64,000 bases of DNA from Roseiarcus sp963758335. Its GTDB lineage: Bacteria > Pseudomonadota > Alphaproteobacteria > Rhizobiales > Beijerinckiaceae. The stretch spans positions 186,001 through 250,000 of the forward strand of contig CAVWVF010000006.1 of assembly GCA_963758335.1 (NCBI GenBank), in the 5' to 3' direction. Of this stretch, positions 54,675 through 63,604 are shown piece by piece. The number at the start of each line of letters is the position of its first letter. The first letter of the stretch is position 1. The position numbers were made by a program, and so were the translations under genes. The notes under the pieces are model-generated. The model worked only from the letters and a program-made list of their open reading frames with translations. It did not search any database and was not told the DNA's origin.

Positions 54675-56310
54675 ATGTACAGATGGGTGCAGGCGATGCG
54701 GTTGCGAGCAGCGGCCTTCCCGGGGATCGTTGATACCCACAAGGCCATTGTCGGGTTGGCCTACCTTGCTGCGTATGTAGCGCTCGACCGAGTCAGCTTC
54801 ATTGAGCCATACGCCCACTTCGGCATCACGCCGTGGAATCCTGACACCGGCTTGAGCTTCGTCATGGTCCTGGTGTTTGGCCTGCGGATGATTCCGTTGC
54901 TTTTTCTCGGCCCATTTCTGGCCGACCTCGTCAATGGACGTGTCGTTCTGCCCTGGCCGGTCGAGATCCTCTCCGTAGCGCTGATCGGCGGAGGCTATTC
55001 GGCCGCCTTGGTTCTCTTGCAACGATCCAACTTTGATCCGGCGCTGTCGTCGATGCGGGATCTTGTCGTGCTAGTGCTCGTTGCTGCTGCGAGCGTGGCG
55101 TTTGTGGCATCGAGCTACGTGGGCCTGATGATTGCGGCGGGGTTGTTAACGGCCAAAGACTTTGTGGCTGCAGCGCTGCGTTATTGGATCGGGGACGTGA
55201 TCGGGATCTTGGTGCTCGCCCCATTCGCACTGTTCGCCTTGACCCGTCGGCGCATCCTTCCCATGTCGATGGAAACAGCGCTTCAGTGCGCCGCCGTCGT
55301 CTGCGCTTTAATGCTGGTATTCGGCATTGCCGAGGAACGAGAGTTCCAACTGTTCTATGTTCTCTTCTTGCCGATCGTATGGATGGCGGTGCGCAATGGG
55401 ATCGAAGGCGTCAGCGCCGGTATTTTGGTCACTCAGCTCGGCGTGATTCTGGGAGCGAGGTTCTTACCGAATGAACGAGAAGAGCTGATCGCCTTTCAGG
55501 CCCTGATGCTCGTCCTGGCCGTGACGGGGCTGATCGCGGGGGAGTTGGTTACCGAACGACGCCGCATGGAATCCCAGTTGAGGTTGCATCAGGAATCACT
55601 CGCGCGCCTGACCCGGCTCGGCAGTATCGGGGAACTGGCCGCCGCCGTGGCGCATGAGGTCAATCAGCCCTTAATGGCGGCCGGCACCTACGCCCGCCTG
55701 GTGGCCGACATGACGAGTTCGAGAAACGCCGACGCCGCGGAGGTTGCAGAGATCGCAAAGAAAGCGGTGGCGCAGGTCGATCGCGCCGCCGAGGTAATCC
55801 GACGTCTTCGCGCGTTGGTGCGGCTCGATCGAAGCAACCGCGTAATGTGCTCAATCGAACGACTAGTTAAGGAGGCGATCGAACTGTGCCAGGCTAGCCT
55901 CGACCGCGCAAATGTAACGGCGCGATTCCGCCAGTCAGGCAATCTTCCGCCCGTGATGGTGGATATGCTGCAAATCGAGCAGGTTCTGGTCAACCTGATG
56001 CGCAACTCGATCGAGGCCATCGGCGACAGTGGAAGCCCTCAAGGCGCCATCCGGATCGAGGCGGAGCCGGCCGACAGAGAATTTGTCGAGGTCTGCGTCG
56101 TCGAACTCGGGTCCGGGATTTGCACGCGAGCGAATCGAAAACGGATTCCTTCCTCTATCTTCAAGCAAAGCCGACGGTCTTGGCATCGGATTGCCGCTTT
56201 GCAGATCGATCGTGGAGGCCCATGGCGGCCGTCTGTGGTTGGATGCAATTTCGCATGGGGCGTCAATCCGCCTTACGTTACCGATCGCAACGAAGTCCGA
56301 GCATGCCTGA
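54675..56310 (+). pseudogene. MASE1-type membrane sensor histidine kinase, frameshifted in the ATPase domain
   Basis: From ATG 54675 about eight membrane spans form a MASE1-like sensor (PWNPDTGLSFVMVLVFGLRM, YWIGDVIGILVLAPFALFAL). The HisKA box is GELAAAVAHEVNQPLMAAGT, the N box VLVNLMRNSIEAIGDSGSP. A one-base shift near 56105 takes the long frame away; the correct frame gives NSGPGFARERIENGF (G1) and GLGIGLPLCRSIVEAHGGRL (G2) and ends SEHA at 56310. It overlaps the response regulator start (ATGCCTGA). The family phosphorylates FixJ-like regulators; the signal is unknown. Confidence 0.8.
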
Positions 56311-56618
56311 TCCGATTCACTTAGCGCTGATCGACGACGATGAGGCTGTGCTCGACGCGCTCCGGCACTATTTAGCCCGCCACAACATCGAGACCTCTTG
56401 CTTCAAGGCCGCGAAGGATTTTCTGACGGCCCTCGATCAACGGGAACAGTTTGATTGCATCGTTTCCGATGTCCGCATGCCTCAGATGTCCGGGCTTGAA
56501 TTGGCGCAGCGTCTTAACGAGCGCTCGTATGCGCGGCCCGTCGTCCTGATCACCGGGCATGGCGACGTTGACATGGCGGTTACCGCTATCAAAAACGGAG
56601 CATTCGATTTTATTGAAA

Positions 56619-57772
56619 CGCTCTTATTGTGTTTCGTGTTGATACGGTCCGAGTCCGGCAGCGGCGGCGATCCAGGGAGCCGGGCCGCCATCGGCGGGCA
56701 TGGCTTCGAGGGTTCGGCGCCAACTCAGGTACGTGGGAAGGTTTTCGGTGGCGACGCCGTGGAAGCGTCGCATCCACTCTTTGAGGCGTCCGTGGTAGGC
56801 GTTGACGTTGTTTATATGGAACTGCGATTCTTCGGGCTTGGGGTTGCCGGGCGCGGGTAGGACATGGACTTTGAGCTTGGCCCGCTTGGCGAAAGCGGTG
56901 ATGGCCGAGCCGCCGTCGCAGCAGAAATCGGTTGAAGGCGGAATTCGTTCGCCGAACGCTTCTTTTAGGCTGGCGGCGTCGAGGCGGGACAGGACGGCGT
57001 CGAACGTGGCGCCGCTGCGGTCGCGAGCCACGACGACGGGAATCTGCTCGGCCGAGAGGCCGCGCTTGGCGGCTTTGCCGCCGCGGCGGCGCGCGGGCCT
57101 GGCGAGGCCGCCCCGCCGACCCTTTAAGGACTCGAGTATGAATGTTTCATCGGCCTCGACGATGCCCGAAAGGCTCTTGGGTTTGTCGAGGTTGAGAGCG
57201 GCGAGAAACCGATGCCGCCATCGGAAGGCGGTGCTCGGGTGGATCTGGCAGCGGTCGGCCGCCTTGGCGAGGCTCTCCCCTTCGATCAGGGCTCGCGCCT
57301 GATCGAACCAGCGATCCTTGTTGTGCAGGCCGGCCACCGGAGTGCCGGTGAACGGATTGAAAGTCCTGCGGCATTCCACGCAGCGATAGCGCGGCAAACC
57401 TCTCGCCTCACCCCAGGGCCGGACATCGAGCGCGCCGCAGCGCGGACATCCCGTCCGCGAATAACGCTCCTTTGCGATTTTCCGGAAAATATCGCGCTCG
57501 CCCGATGCGGAAAGCGTCGCCGCAACCGCATCGCTGCGCTCCTCGGCCCTCTTCGCGTCCCCCGCCGCAGACCTCGGTTCGCAGATCTCGACGCCCTCCT
57601 CACAGGGATCGTCAGCTTCCGCGAGCGCGAGCTCGCGAAACACGACACGGCGCTGCGCCGCACTCAACGACGACAGCGCGGCCAGCCATCCCGCGAAATC
57701 CGACGGCTTCATCTTCGCCCCCAAAGCCCAGAGCCTTTATCGCTCATGTCAACACACATTGCAATAAGAGCG
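56619..57772 (-). mobile_element. IS1595-family insertion sequence in the response regulator gene
   Basis: Ends CGCTCTTATTGTGTTTCGTG and, reading inward from the right, CGCTCTTATTGCAATGTGTG. TATTGAAA flanks both sides (56611-56618 and 57773-57780), an 8-bp target duplication as expected for IS1595. Length 1154 bp. Confidence 0.93.
56624..57724 (-). CDS. IS1595-family transposase
   Basis: 366 residues. An N-terminal zinc ribbon (GCPRCGALDVRP and RYRCVECRRTFNPFTG) is followed by a helix-turn-helix (AKAADRCQIHPSTAFRWRHR) and the catalytic core with SGIVEADETFILES, CDGGSAITAFAKRA and the typical HINNVNAYHGRLKEWMRRFH segment. Intact and in antisense to the disrupted regulator. Confidence 0.9.
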   Translation of the reverse strand: MGAKMKPSDFAGWLAALSSLSAAQRRVVFRELALAEADDPCEEGVEICEPRSAAGDAKRAEERSDAVAATLSASGERDIFRKIAKERYSRTGCPRCGALDVRPWGEARGLPRYRCVECRRTFNPFTGTPVAGLHNKDRWFDQARALIEGESLAKAADRCQIHPSTAFRWRHRFLAALNLDKPKSLSGIVEADETFILESLKGRRGGLARPARRRGGKAAKRGLSAEQIPVVVARDRSGATFDAVLSRLDAASLKEAFGERIPPSTDFCCDGGSAITAFAKRAKLKVHVLPAPGNPKPEESQFHINNVNAYHGRLKEWMRRFHGVATENLPTYLSWRRTLEAMPADGGPAPWIAAAAGLGPYQHETQ

Positions 57773-58252
57773 TATTGAAAAGCCATTTGACGAGGCCCGC
57801 CTGCTCGCCAGCATCCGTCGGGCAGTGGAAAAAGGGCGGCAGAGCGAAAGCACCGCCGTGGAATTGGAGAAACTGCAATCGCGGTTCAACGCACTTTCAC
57901 TACGGCAGCGCCAAGTCATGGAGCTTGCGGCGGCTGGGCTTTCTAGCAAGGAAATCGGCATCCGACTGAGGATCAGCCCCAAGACCGTCGATAATCATCG
58001 GTCGTGGGTGATGGAGCGCATGGGTGCCCGCAACCTGGCCGACTTGATCCGAATGGCGATGAAGATTCAGGTGCATAATGAACGCTTGACGTGAAACATC
58101 GATCGCGTGGCTTCGCTAATTGTGGCGCGAGTGTATATCTACGTCCACGAAGGCGACGAGCTCGACGAGGCGCAGATGGCGAACTCGGTGAAGCAGGCCG
58201 CCGCGTTGCCAAGCGAGCAAACGCCACTCCGCTTCGCTCAGGTCGCCGTGGC

Positions 58253-58534
58253 TCAATCCCGCCTCCCTCCAAAAGGCAACGAACCGACTCTCCGGCTTCG
58301 CTCGCAATGGCGTCGGGAGATCGCATCGGCGCAGCGTCGAAGCGCGGCGACGCCGATTAGGATGACAATTCCACCGGCCTGATCTCTGACACGTATCTTG
58401 TAGCCTGGCTCATCAATGGCTTTCGCAAGGTTGGCGATCTTCGTCCATGCCGCGCCGATATTCGGCAAGGCGATCGATCGCTTCGACGCAACAACCGTTT
58501 CGCCCTTCAGCACCTCAAAATCGTAGACAAACAT
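58253..58534 (-). CDS. DUF6894-like small protein with unusual C-terminal tail
   Basis: ATG 58534 starts MFVYDFEVLKGETVVASKRS, then LPNIGAAWTKIANLAKAIDE and YKIRVRDQAGGIVILIGVAA, which matches small stress-related DUF6894 proteins. After about residue 68 the sequence (RHCERSRRVGSLPFGGRRD) is not part of the family and probably translates intergenic DNA; the natural stop may be lost. Confidence 0.55.
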   Translation of the reverse strand: MFVYDFEVLKGETVVASKRSIALPNIGAAWTKIANLAKAIDEPGYKIRVRDQAGGIVILIGVAALRRCADAISRRHCERSRRVGSLPFGGRRD

Positions 58535-58544
58535 TGTGCATGCC

Positions 58545-59099
58545 CACGATCGCGCCGTGCCGCCCGACATAGCGCGCCCAGCCGAGCGTCGCCGCCTGTT
58601 CCACCGCGACGCGCGCCGCGATCGCGTCGGGCAGCACCTGCTCCTGGTATGTCGCGTCCTGCTGCTCGAAGAGTTCCCAGGAGGGCATGCTGACGATTCG
58701 CGCCGGGATCCCCTCCGCGGCGAGCTGTTCGGCGGCGGCGACGCAGAGCGAAACCTCGCTGCCCGTGCCGATTAGGATCACGCGCGGCGGCGCGCCGCCG
58801 AGATCAGCTAGCACGTAGGCGCCGCGCACCACCCCCGCGGCGGAGGCGAAGCGGCTACGATCAAGCGTCGGCAAAGGCTGGCGGCTCAGGATCAGGCAGG
58901 CGGGCTGGTGCTTCAGCCGAAGCACCGTCCGCCAGCTCTCCGCCACCTCGCTGGCGTCGCAGGGCCGCAGCGTGATCAACCCGGGCACCGCTCGCAGCGC
59001 GGCGAGCTGCTCGACCGGCTGGTGGGTCGGCCCATCCTCCATCGCGTCACCGCCATGCCGGATGGCTTCGAATGGAGGGGGCGAACGTTCCGCAGCCTG
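58545..59099 (-). pseudogene. Transketolase C-terminal fragment
   Basis: DAMEDGPTHQPVEQLAALRA, then ITLRPCDASEVAESWRTVLR, ILSRQPLPTLDRSRFASAAG and VSLCVAAAEQLAAEGIPARI belong to the pyrimidine-binding and C-terminal domains of transketolase. The thiamine-diphosphate domain is missing. It ends early after GRHGAIVGM. It is joined in frame to a P-type ATPase near 59070. Confidence 0.8.
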
Positions 59100-60053
59100 C
59101 ACTGAGGCAATCCGACGAACGATGGCGTTGCGCCGAGCCATGCGCCGGACGCTCACCGCAAGCGCGATGGTGATCATGGCCGGCAAACCCCCGGGAATGG
59201 CCGCCACCGCGAGACCGACGGCCGCCATGAGCATCTCGGAGGCATCAGGCCGCGACCCAGGGTTCCGATCGCGAAGGTAGAGGCCGCCAGCGCTGCGATA
59301 GCAAGCGTGAGAACGCGCCCGAAACGCGAGCGCTGTCGAAGAAGAGGCGTAGTGAGCGGCTGCACCTGCGAGACGAGGGCGCCTATCTTGCCAATTTCGG
59401 TCGCATCGGCTGTCGCGACCACCACCCCTGTGCCTCGACCGGTCGTAACGAACGTTCCGGCGTATGCCATCGCGCGCCTGTCGCCCAAGGCCGCGTCGTC
59501 GTCGACGTGAGCGGCGCTCTTTTCGATAGCGACCGATTCGCCCGTCAGGATAGCCTCCTGCACCTGGAGGTTTCTCGCAGCCATGAGCCTGAGATCGGCG
59601 GGTGTGCGATCGCCTGACTCGAGCAAGACGATGTCGCCCGGAACCAGCTCCTCGGCCGCTATCGACCGGTGGCAGCCGTCGCGCAGAACGTTTGCCCGGG
59701 GCGCGAGCATCGCGCGAATCCCTTCAATCGCCGCTTCCGCCCGCCCCTCCTGGATAGCGCCGACAAGAGCGTTAACAACCACCGCGCCCTGTATGACCCC
59801 GCGTGTCGGCCCAATGGTGGAGAATCGCTGTCACGCCGGAGGCCGCCAGGAGGACGTAAATAAGAACGTTATGGAACTGGCGGAGAAATATGCGCAAAAA
59901 GCCACGGCGTGGCGCGGCCTTGAGGCGGTTCGGACCGAACTCAGCAAGCCTTTGCCGCACTTCTGGCGTCGTCAGGCCCTCAGCACGCGTACCGAGGCGC
60001 TTGAGCACCTCGTCAACCGCCATCGAGTACCAATGAGTCTCGGTGCGCATCAT
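59100..60053 (-). pseudogene. P-type cation ATPase, N-terminal part, with two frameshifts
   Basis: From ATG 60053: cation-ATPase N domain WYSMAVDEVLKRLGTRAEGL and PEVRQRLAEFGPNRLKA, the first membrane spans (FHNVLIYVLLAASGVTAIL), then after a shift near 59795 VIQGAVVVNALVGAIQEGRA, the actuator motif LTGESVAIEKSA, and after another shift near 59240 the fourth span AAVGLAVAAIPGGLPAMITI and RRMARRNAIVRRI. The phosphorylation DKTGT motif and nucleotide domain are missing, replaced by the transketolase fragment. Inactive. Confidence 0.8.
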
Positions 60054-60230
60054 CCTTACTTTGACAGCTTCCAATCAGGGGGCGAGAGGCGTGGACGTTT
60101 CCGCTGAGCCGCGCTGCGCGCAATGCTCTTTCATTAGATCGTGGTCGCGAAAGAGCTACGCGCGCCTCGTCTCGCGTGGTCTCGCGCCTGGCGGAAACCC
60201 CGGCCCAAGGTGCTGTTTCCGCCGCCGTGG

Positions 60231-61075
60231 TCAGCAGTGGCCGAGGCTGCCCTCCTGGCGCCGCTGGCCGAAGAGCTGCAACAGCGGCAATGAAATCGAG
60301 ATAGAGCATCAATGCGCCCATTACCGACTTCTTGGTCAATGCTTCGCTCGGATCGGTGGCGAGATAAACCTCCTCGATGCGCTGCGTATCCCAGGCCGTC
60401 AGGCCGATGAACGCGACGACGCCGATCACCGAGATCGTGAACTGCAGGGCGTCAGAGCCAATGAAGAGATTGACGAGGGTTGCCAGCTGCGAGTTGGCGC
60501 ATGATCAGCGACGCCGTCACAATTCCGCTGCGAATGGACGCCCCGATTCTCAGGATATCGGGCCAATGAGCGCGGATCAGAGGGATATTGATGCCGACGC
60601 CAATAAGGCCCACGAACAGAAAGGAGCCGAAGTGCGAAAGATCACGCTGGGTGGTGTAACCGTATAGGCTCATCGCCGCAAAAGTCGCAGCGCTGATGAA
60701 AAACACCCGCGCGATGATGACATCGGTATAGAGCAAGAAGACGCCCGCGAGCGACAAGCCCATCAGAGCGGAATAACCCCAAAACGCGATCTGGGCAGCG
60801 CCGCCGCTCATCGGCTCAATGCGAAAACTCAGTAACAGAACGACGGCGAGCGGCGCCAGCATCACGACCCAGATGAGTGGCGTGTGGGCGATCTGCTGAT
60901 AAAATCCGGTTGCAACAGCGACATACGCGACGAGCCCGGTCACGCCGAGCCCGGCGCCCATGAAACTATAGACCTTCAGCATGTACTGGCGGAGGCCGAG
61001 ATCGACCGCGGTTGTGGCGGCTCCATTGCCGGCGCGCGGCACAGATCCGTGATCGAAGGGAGAATTGAAGGACAT
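60231..61075 (-). pseudogene. Bax inhibitor-1/YccA-family membrane protein, two frameshifts
   Basis: ATG 61075 follows AAGAGGTAATC. Spans include VYSFMGAGLGVTGLVAYVAV, PLIWVVMLAPLAVVLLLSFR, FWGYSALMGLSLAGVFLLYT and VFFISAATFAAMSLYGYTT, then FGSFLFVGLIGVGINIPL. After a shift near 60495 the frame continues ISVIGVVAFIGLTAWDTQRI and EALTKKSVMGALMLYLDF, the family signature. A second shift near 60290 gives LLQLFGQRRQEGSLGHC and TGA at 60231. YccA-type proteins modulate FtsH and membrane stress. Genes 61078-61985 lie just upstream. Confidence 0.8.
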
Positions 61076-61077
61076 GA

Positions 61078-61521
61078 TTACCTCTTATCGGCTAGAGCGG
61101 GCGGCTGACTCACGCCAGCGATTGAAGGCGGATATGACAAGGACAGACTTGGCCGCGCCGATGTCGTAGTCACGACTTCGTCGCCGACAAACCAATGCGG
61201 CCAGCGCCGCTCGATCCAGTCCAGTACGCGGTCGCGGGCCCGCCGCAATGGCCGCACATCCTCGGCAAGCAGCACCAGCCCGAGCGGCAGCATCCAGAAT
61301 CCGAGCAAAGGCAACATACCCAGGAAGCCGCTGCCGACAAGCAGCACGCCCGCGGGAATTCTGAACAAACGGGACGATGGCCGACGTAGCCAGCGCGTGG
61401 TTGTTTGCACGTGATCCGGCAGCCGATCTATCAATCTGTCGAGTCGGCGCTCGTTGTGTCGCGCAAAAGCATGGTCCGGGCAGTCCATTGCAGCGTGAAC
61501 CGTTTCTGTTGCGCGGCTCAT
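61078..61521 (-). CDS. Small membrane protein of a PGPGW-like family
   Basis: ATG 61521 overlaps the stop of the TerB-like gene (ATGA). 147 residues: a charged N-terminus, then FRIPAGVLLVGSGFLGMLPL and LGFWMLPLGLVLLAEDVRPL spanning the membrane, and RARDRVLDWIERRWPHWFVG. A W-x-L-P-L-G-L-x-L-L-A-E-D motif is common to this family of unknown function. It lies in one operon with the TerB-like and Bax-1-like genes. Confidence 0.65.
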   Translation of the reverse strand: MSRATETVHAAMDCPDHAFARHNERRLDRLIDRLPDHVQTTTRWLRRPSSRLFRIPAGVLLVGSGFLGMLPLLGFWMLPLGLVLLAEDVRPLRRARDRVLDWIERRWPHWFVGDEVVTTTSARPSLSLSYPPSIAGVSQPPALADKR

Positions 61522-61985
61522 GGGTGCTCGTCCGGGATGTGGCATTCTCGAGGCGGAGGCGACCATTTCTGGCGCAGAGCAACCCGGATGCGACGAAGGA
61601 TGTCGTCCTCGCGAGGATCGAGACGACCATCCGCTGCGGCAATTTCTTCGCCCGCGTCGATGACGAGTTGCGAAAGTCTGCGCCGCTCGTAATGGCCAAG
61701 GTTGGCCAGGGCGGTCTCAAAACCGCCCGGCTCTCTTAGTTCTCGCGTTCGCCGCTCGAAGAAATCGCGTAGGTCAACGCGCGCCAGCGATTGGAACCCG
61801 TGTCTGTCGAGGAAATCATGTAACTGGGAGAGTTCGGCGCGATCAACCCACCCATCGGACCGGGCAACCAACGCCGCGACCGTCACAATGGCGTCCAACC
61901 CTCGGCCTTTGTCGGCCCGAAGTTCGGCGGCAGCGATTTCGGCCGTCGATTCACGGAAGCGAGGGGAAGCAGTTCGGTTTGACAT
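61518..61985 (-). CDS. TerB-family protein
   Basis: ATG 61985 follows GAGGTCACT. 155 residues: AIVTVAALVARSDGWVDRAE, then SQLHDFLDRHGFQSLAR and VIDAGEEIAAADGRLDPRED are the two helical pairs of the tellurite-resistance TerB/DjlA-type domain with acidic metal-binding residues (D-G-x-V/L-D-x-x-E/R). Probably a cytoplasmic stress protein; operon with two membrane proteins downstream. Confidence 0.75.
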   Translation of the reverse strand: MSNRTASPRFRESTAEIAAAELRADKGRGLDAIVTVAALVARSDGWVDRAELSQLHDFLDRHGFQSLARVDLRDFFERRTRELREPGGFETALANLGHYERRRLSQLVIDAGEEIAAADGRLDPREDDILRRIRVALRQKWSPPPRECHIPDEHP

Positions 61986-62124
61986 AGTGACCTCTATCTT
62001 TCGCATCGCGTGCGTCGAGAGCGCGTCTGGTCCTGGTCGGGAAGGGGGATCGGGAGCCAAACAGTGTTGTGTCACAGATGCGCGATGGCTCGGTTCTTGG
62101 TCACTCGCTAAAGATAAGGGAAAG

Positions 62125-62183
62125 ATAAGGGAGGAAAATCCGCGAACAATTCGGAACGGACACCCAGTTCACTATCCCTGGGT
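62125..62183 (+). promoter_or_regulatory. 58-bp regulatory sequence, second copy
   Basis: GGAGGAAAAT, CAATTCGGAACG, CACCCAGTTCACTATCCC and TGGGTGATT. The CACCCAG and CTGGGTG arms form a 7-bp inverted repeat. It lies between the divergent TerB-like operon (start 61985) and the gene at 62508. Confidence 0.6.
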
Positions 62184-62507
62184 GATTCCTCCTGGCGGAA
62201 CGGCCGCGTCGACATCGGCGGCCAATGCTGGTTCAAGCCCGCACGGCGAAAGCCTTCGGCATTTGGCTTTCGAAAAGACGTGTCACCATCCTGACCCGCA
62301 CCCGCTTGGACCTCTAGCTCGCCCTCAGCACCCTCCTGTTTCGCCCCGCCGAGACGGGAATCGAATCCCTCGACGCGCTTTATGCGCAGTGCCGCCAGGC
62401 CGCCTCATCAGACTGAGAGCGGGCGCGCAGGGGAACGCCTGCCGCAAGTTGGCCGAAAGCGCCTGATCGGCAGAAGCAAAGACGTCGACCCCTCGGTCCG
62501 GCTAGCA

Positions 62508-62822
62508 ATGAATGCCGTTCTCGTTCCCGATCGCAAAGAGGACGCGTCGCACAAGCCTCGATCCCTTTCCGAGCCAACGCCGGTAGAGGAACCAACGCGC
62601 CTCATCGCCGCGGCGACGCGCCCGTTCCGGGTCCAATTTGTTGGTGCGGCGCCAGAGCATGGTCCGATAACTTTGACGGAAGTCGAGATTCAGGCGGCGG
62701 ACGCATCGGCGGCGATCGTCGCCGCCGCGAATATCGCTTTTCCGCCTCGAACGATCGGATTGCGCATTCTCGACCACGAGGGCCACGAAGTTTTTGGGCG
62801 ACAGAAGGCCGATCGCCGATAG
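62508..62822 (+). CDS. Hypothetical 104-residue protein
   Basis: ATG 62508 chosen because conserved residues begin after it. FRVQFVGAAPEHGPITLTEV, then ADASAAIVAAANIAFPPRTI and LRILDHEGHEVFGRQKADRR have the alternating strand-helix pattern of small stress-associated proteins like DUF6894. Family not certain. It may share control with the upstream regulatory repeat. Confidence 0.5.
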   Translation: MNAVLVPDRKEDASHKPRSLSEPTPVEEPTRLIAAATRPFRVQFVGAAPEHGPITLTEVEIQAADASAAIVAAANIAFPPRTIGLRILDHEGHEVFGRQKADRR

Positions 62823-63139
62823 GGCTACGGATGGCGCCTCATTCGCTGCCGCGCGGTCGCCGCTGGCCTTGGCGTCGGCTTCGCACATATAGGCGCCCTG
62901 TCTTGTGTTCCCATAGTTGTGGTTTCCAGCGAAGTGATAGATGCGCGAGCTCAGACGCGAATTTCTTACACCCTCCCGCGCGCAATTTCCTCCTTGCGGA
63001 AATCACGCTGACCGTGGGCGGATCGTCATAGATAGCTCATCCTCCGGCTTGCCGAGCAGACGCTCGCCGCTCATGCATGGCGTGAGCAAAGATCGCGCTG
63101 ATATCGATGCGAGCGGCCGTTGTGACCGCCGATCGGCGT
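62823..63139. other. Gap without a supported gene
   Basis: No gene or repeat recognised on either strand. Confidence 0.4.
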
Positions 63140-63604
63140 CTAAACCTTACGCCGAACCAAGGGCTGTCGTTGCCCGTACGGTTGCGGAGCAGCCGGCGCA
63201 ACGACGTTGGTTTGGTTGGTGAAAGCTTGTCGCGCGTCTTGCTGCCCCGGAGAGGTGAAGCGATCGGGCAGGCCACCAAAATCGTTGCTGTCATCCAAGT
63301 CTTCCCGATCGGATTCTCCTGGAGCCCGCACGTCGCCATTCTGAGCCTGGAGTTGCACGGCCTTCGCGGCGGCGATCAATCGGAAATAGTGTTCGGCGTG
63401 CTGAAGATAGTTCTCCGCGGCGATAGGGTTGCTGCCCGTGTGAGCGTCGCGCGCCAATTGAAGGTATCTTTCAGCCACATGCAGCGCAGTGCCACGAATT
63501 CTGACGTCAGGGCCGTGCGAGTCATACGATCGCGTCAAGGGGTTGGGTTCACGACCGCGATTTGTTTGGCGGCCGCGAATTCGGTCATTCTGACCAAGTG
63601 ACAT
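63140..63604 (-). CDS. DUF4167 protein
   Basis: ATG 63604 follows AAGGAT. 154 residues: NPLTRSYDSHGPDVRIRGTA, then HVAERYLQLARDAHTGSNPI and AENYLQHAEHYFRLIAAAKA is the complete DUF4167 signature, a domain found almost only in Alphaproteobacteria. The rest is a charged, disordered tail. Role unknown, possibly RNA-related. This gene is probably native backbone, outside the mobile region. Confidence 0.85.
   Translation of the reverse strand: MSLGQNDRIRGRQTNRGREPNPLTRSYDSHGPDVRIRGTALHVAERYLQLARDAHTGSNPIAAENYLQHAEHYFRLIAAAKAVQLQAQNGDVRAPGESDREDLDDSNDFGGLPDRFTSPGQQDARQAFTNQTNVVAPAAPQPYGQRQPLVRRKV

Larger units (their letters stand above)
56303..58094 (+). pseudogene. FixJ-like response regulator split by an IS1595-family element
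   Basis: ATG at 56303 gives a receiver domain LALIDDDEAVLDALRHYLAR, with phospho-acceptor Asp in FDCIVSDVRMPQMSGLEL and the conserved Thr/Lys region VVLITGHGDVDMAVTAIKNG. Codon order breaks at AFDFIE (56618) and resumes at 57781 as KPFDEARLLASIRRAVEKG, then a LuxR-type HTH (SLRQRQVMELAAAGLSSKEI and RISPKTVDNHRSWVMERMGA) ending at TGA 58092-58094. Without the 1154-b insertion plus one 8-b duplication it is an intact FixJ/NodW-type regulator of about 208 residues. It overlaps the kinase gene, so the signalling pathway is dead here unless the IS excises. Confidence 0.88.

Noticed and set aside
58107..58382. Toxin-like small protein with RVYIYVHEGDELDEAQ
   Set aside because: The match to RelE/HigB toxins is too weak and no antitoxin gene is adjacent.
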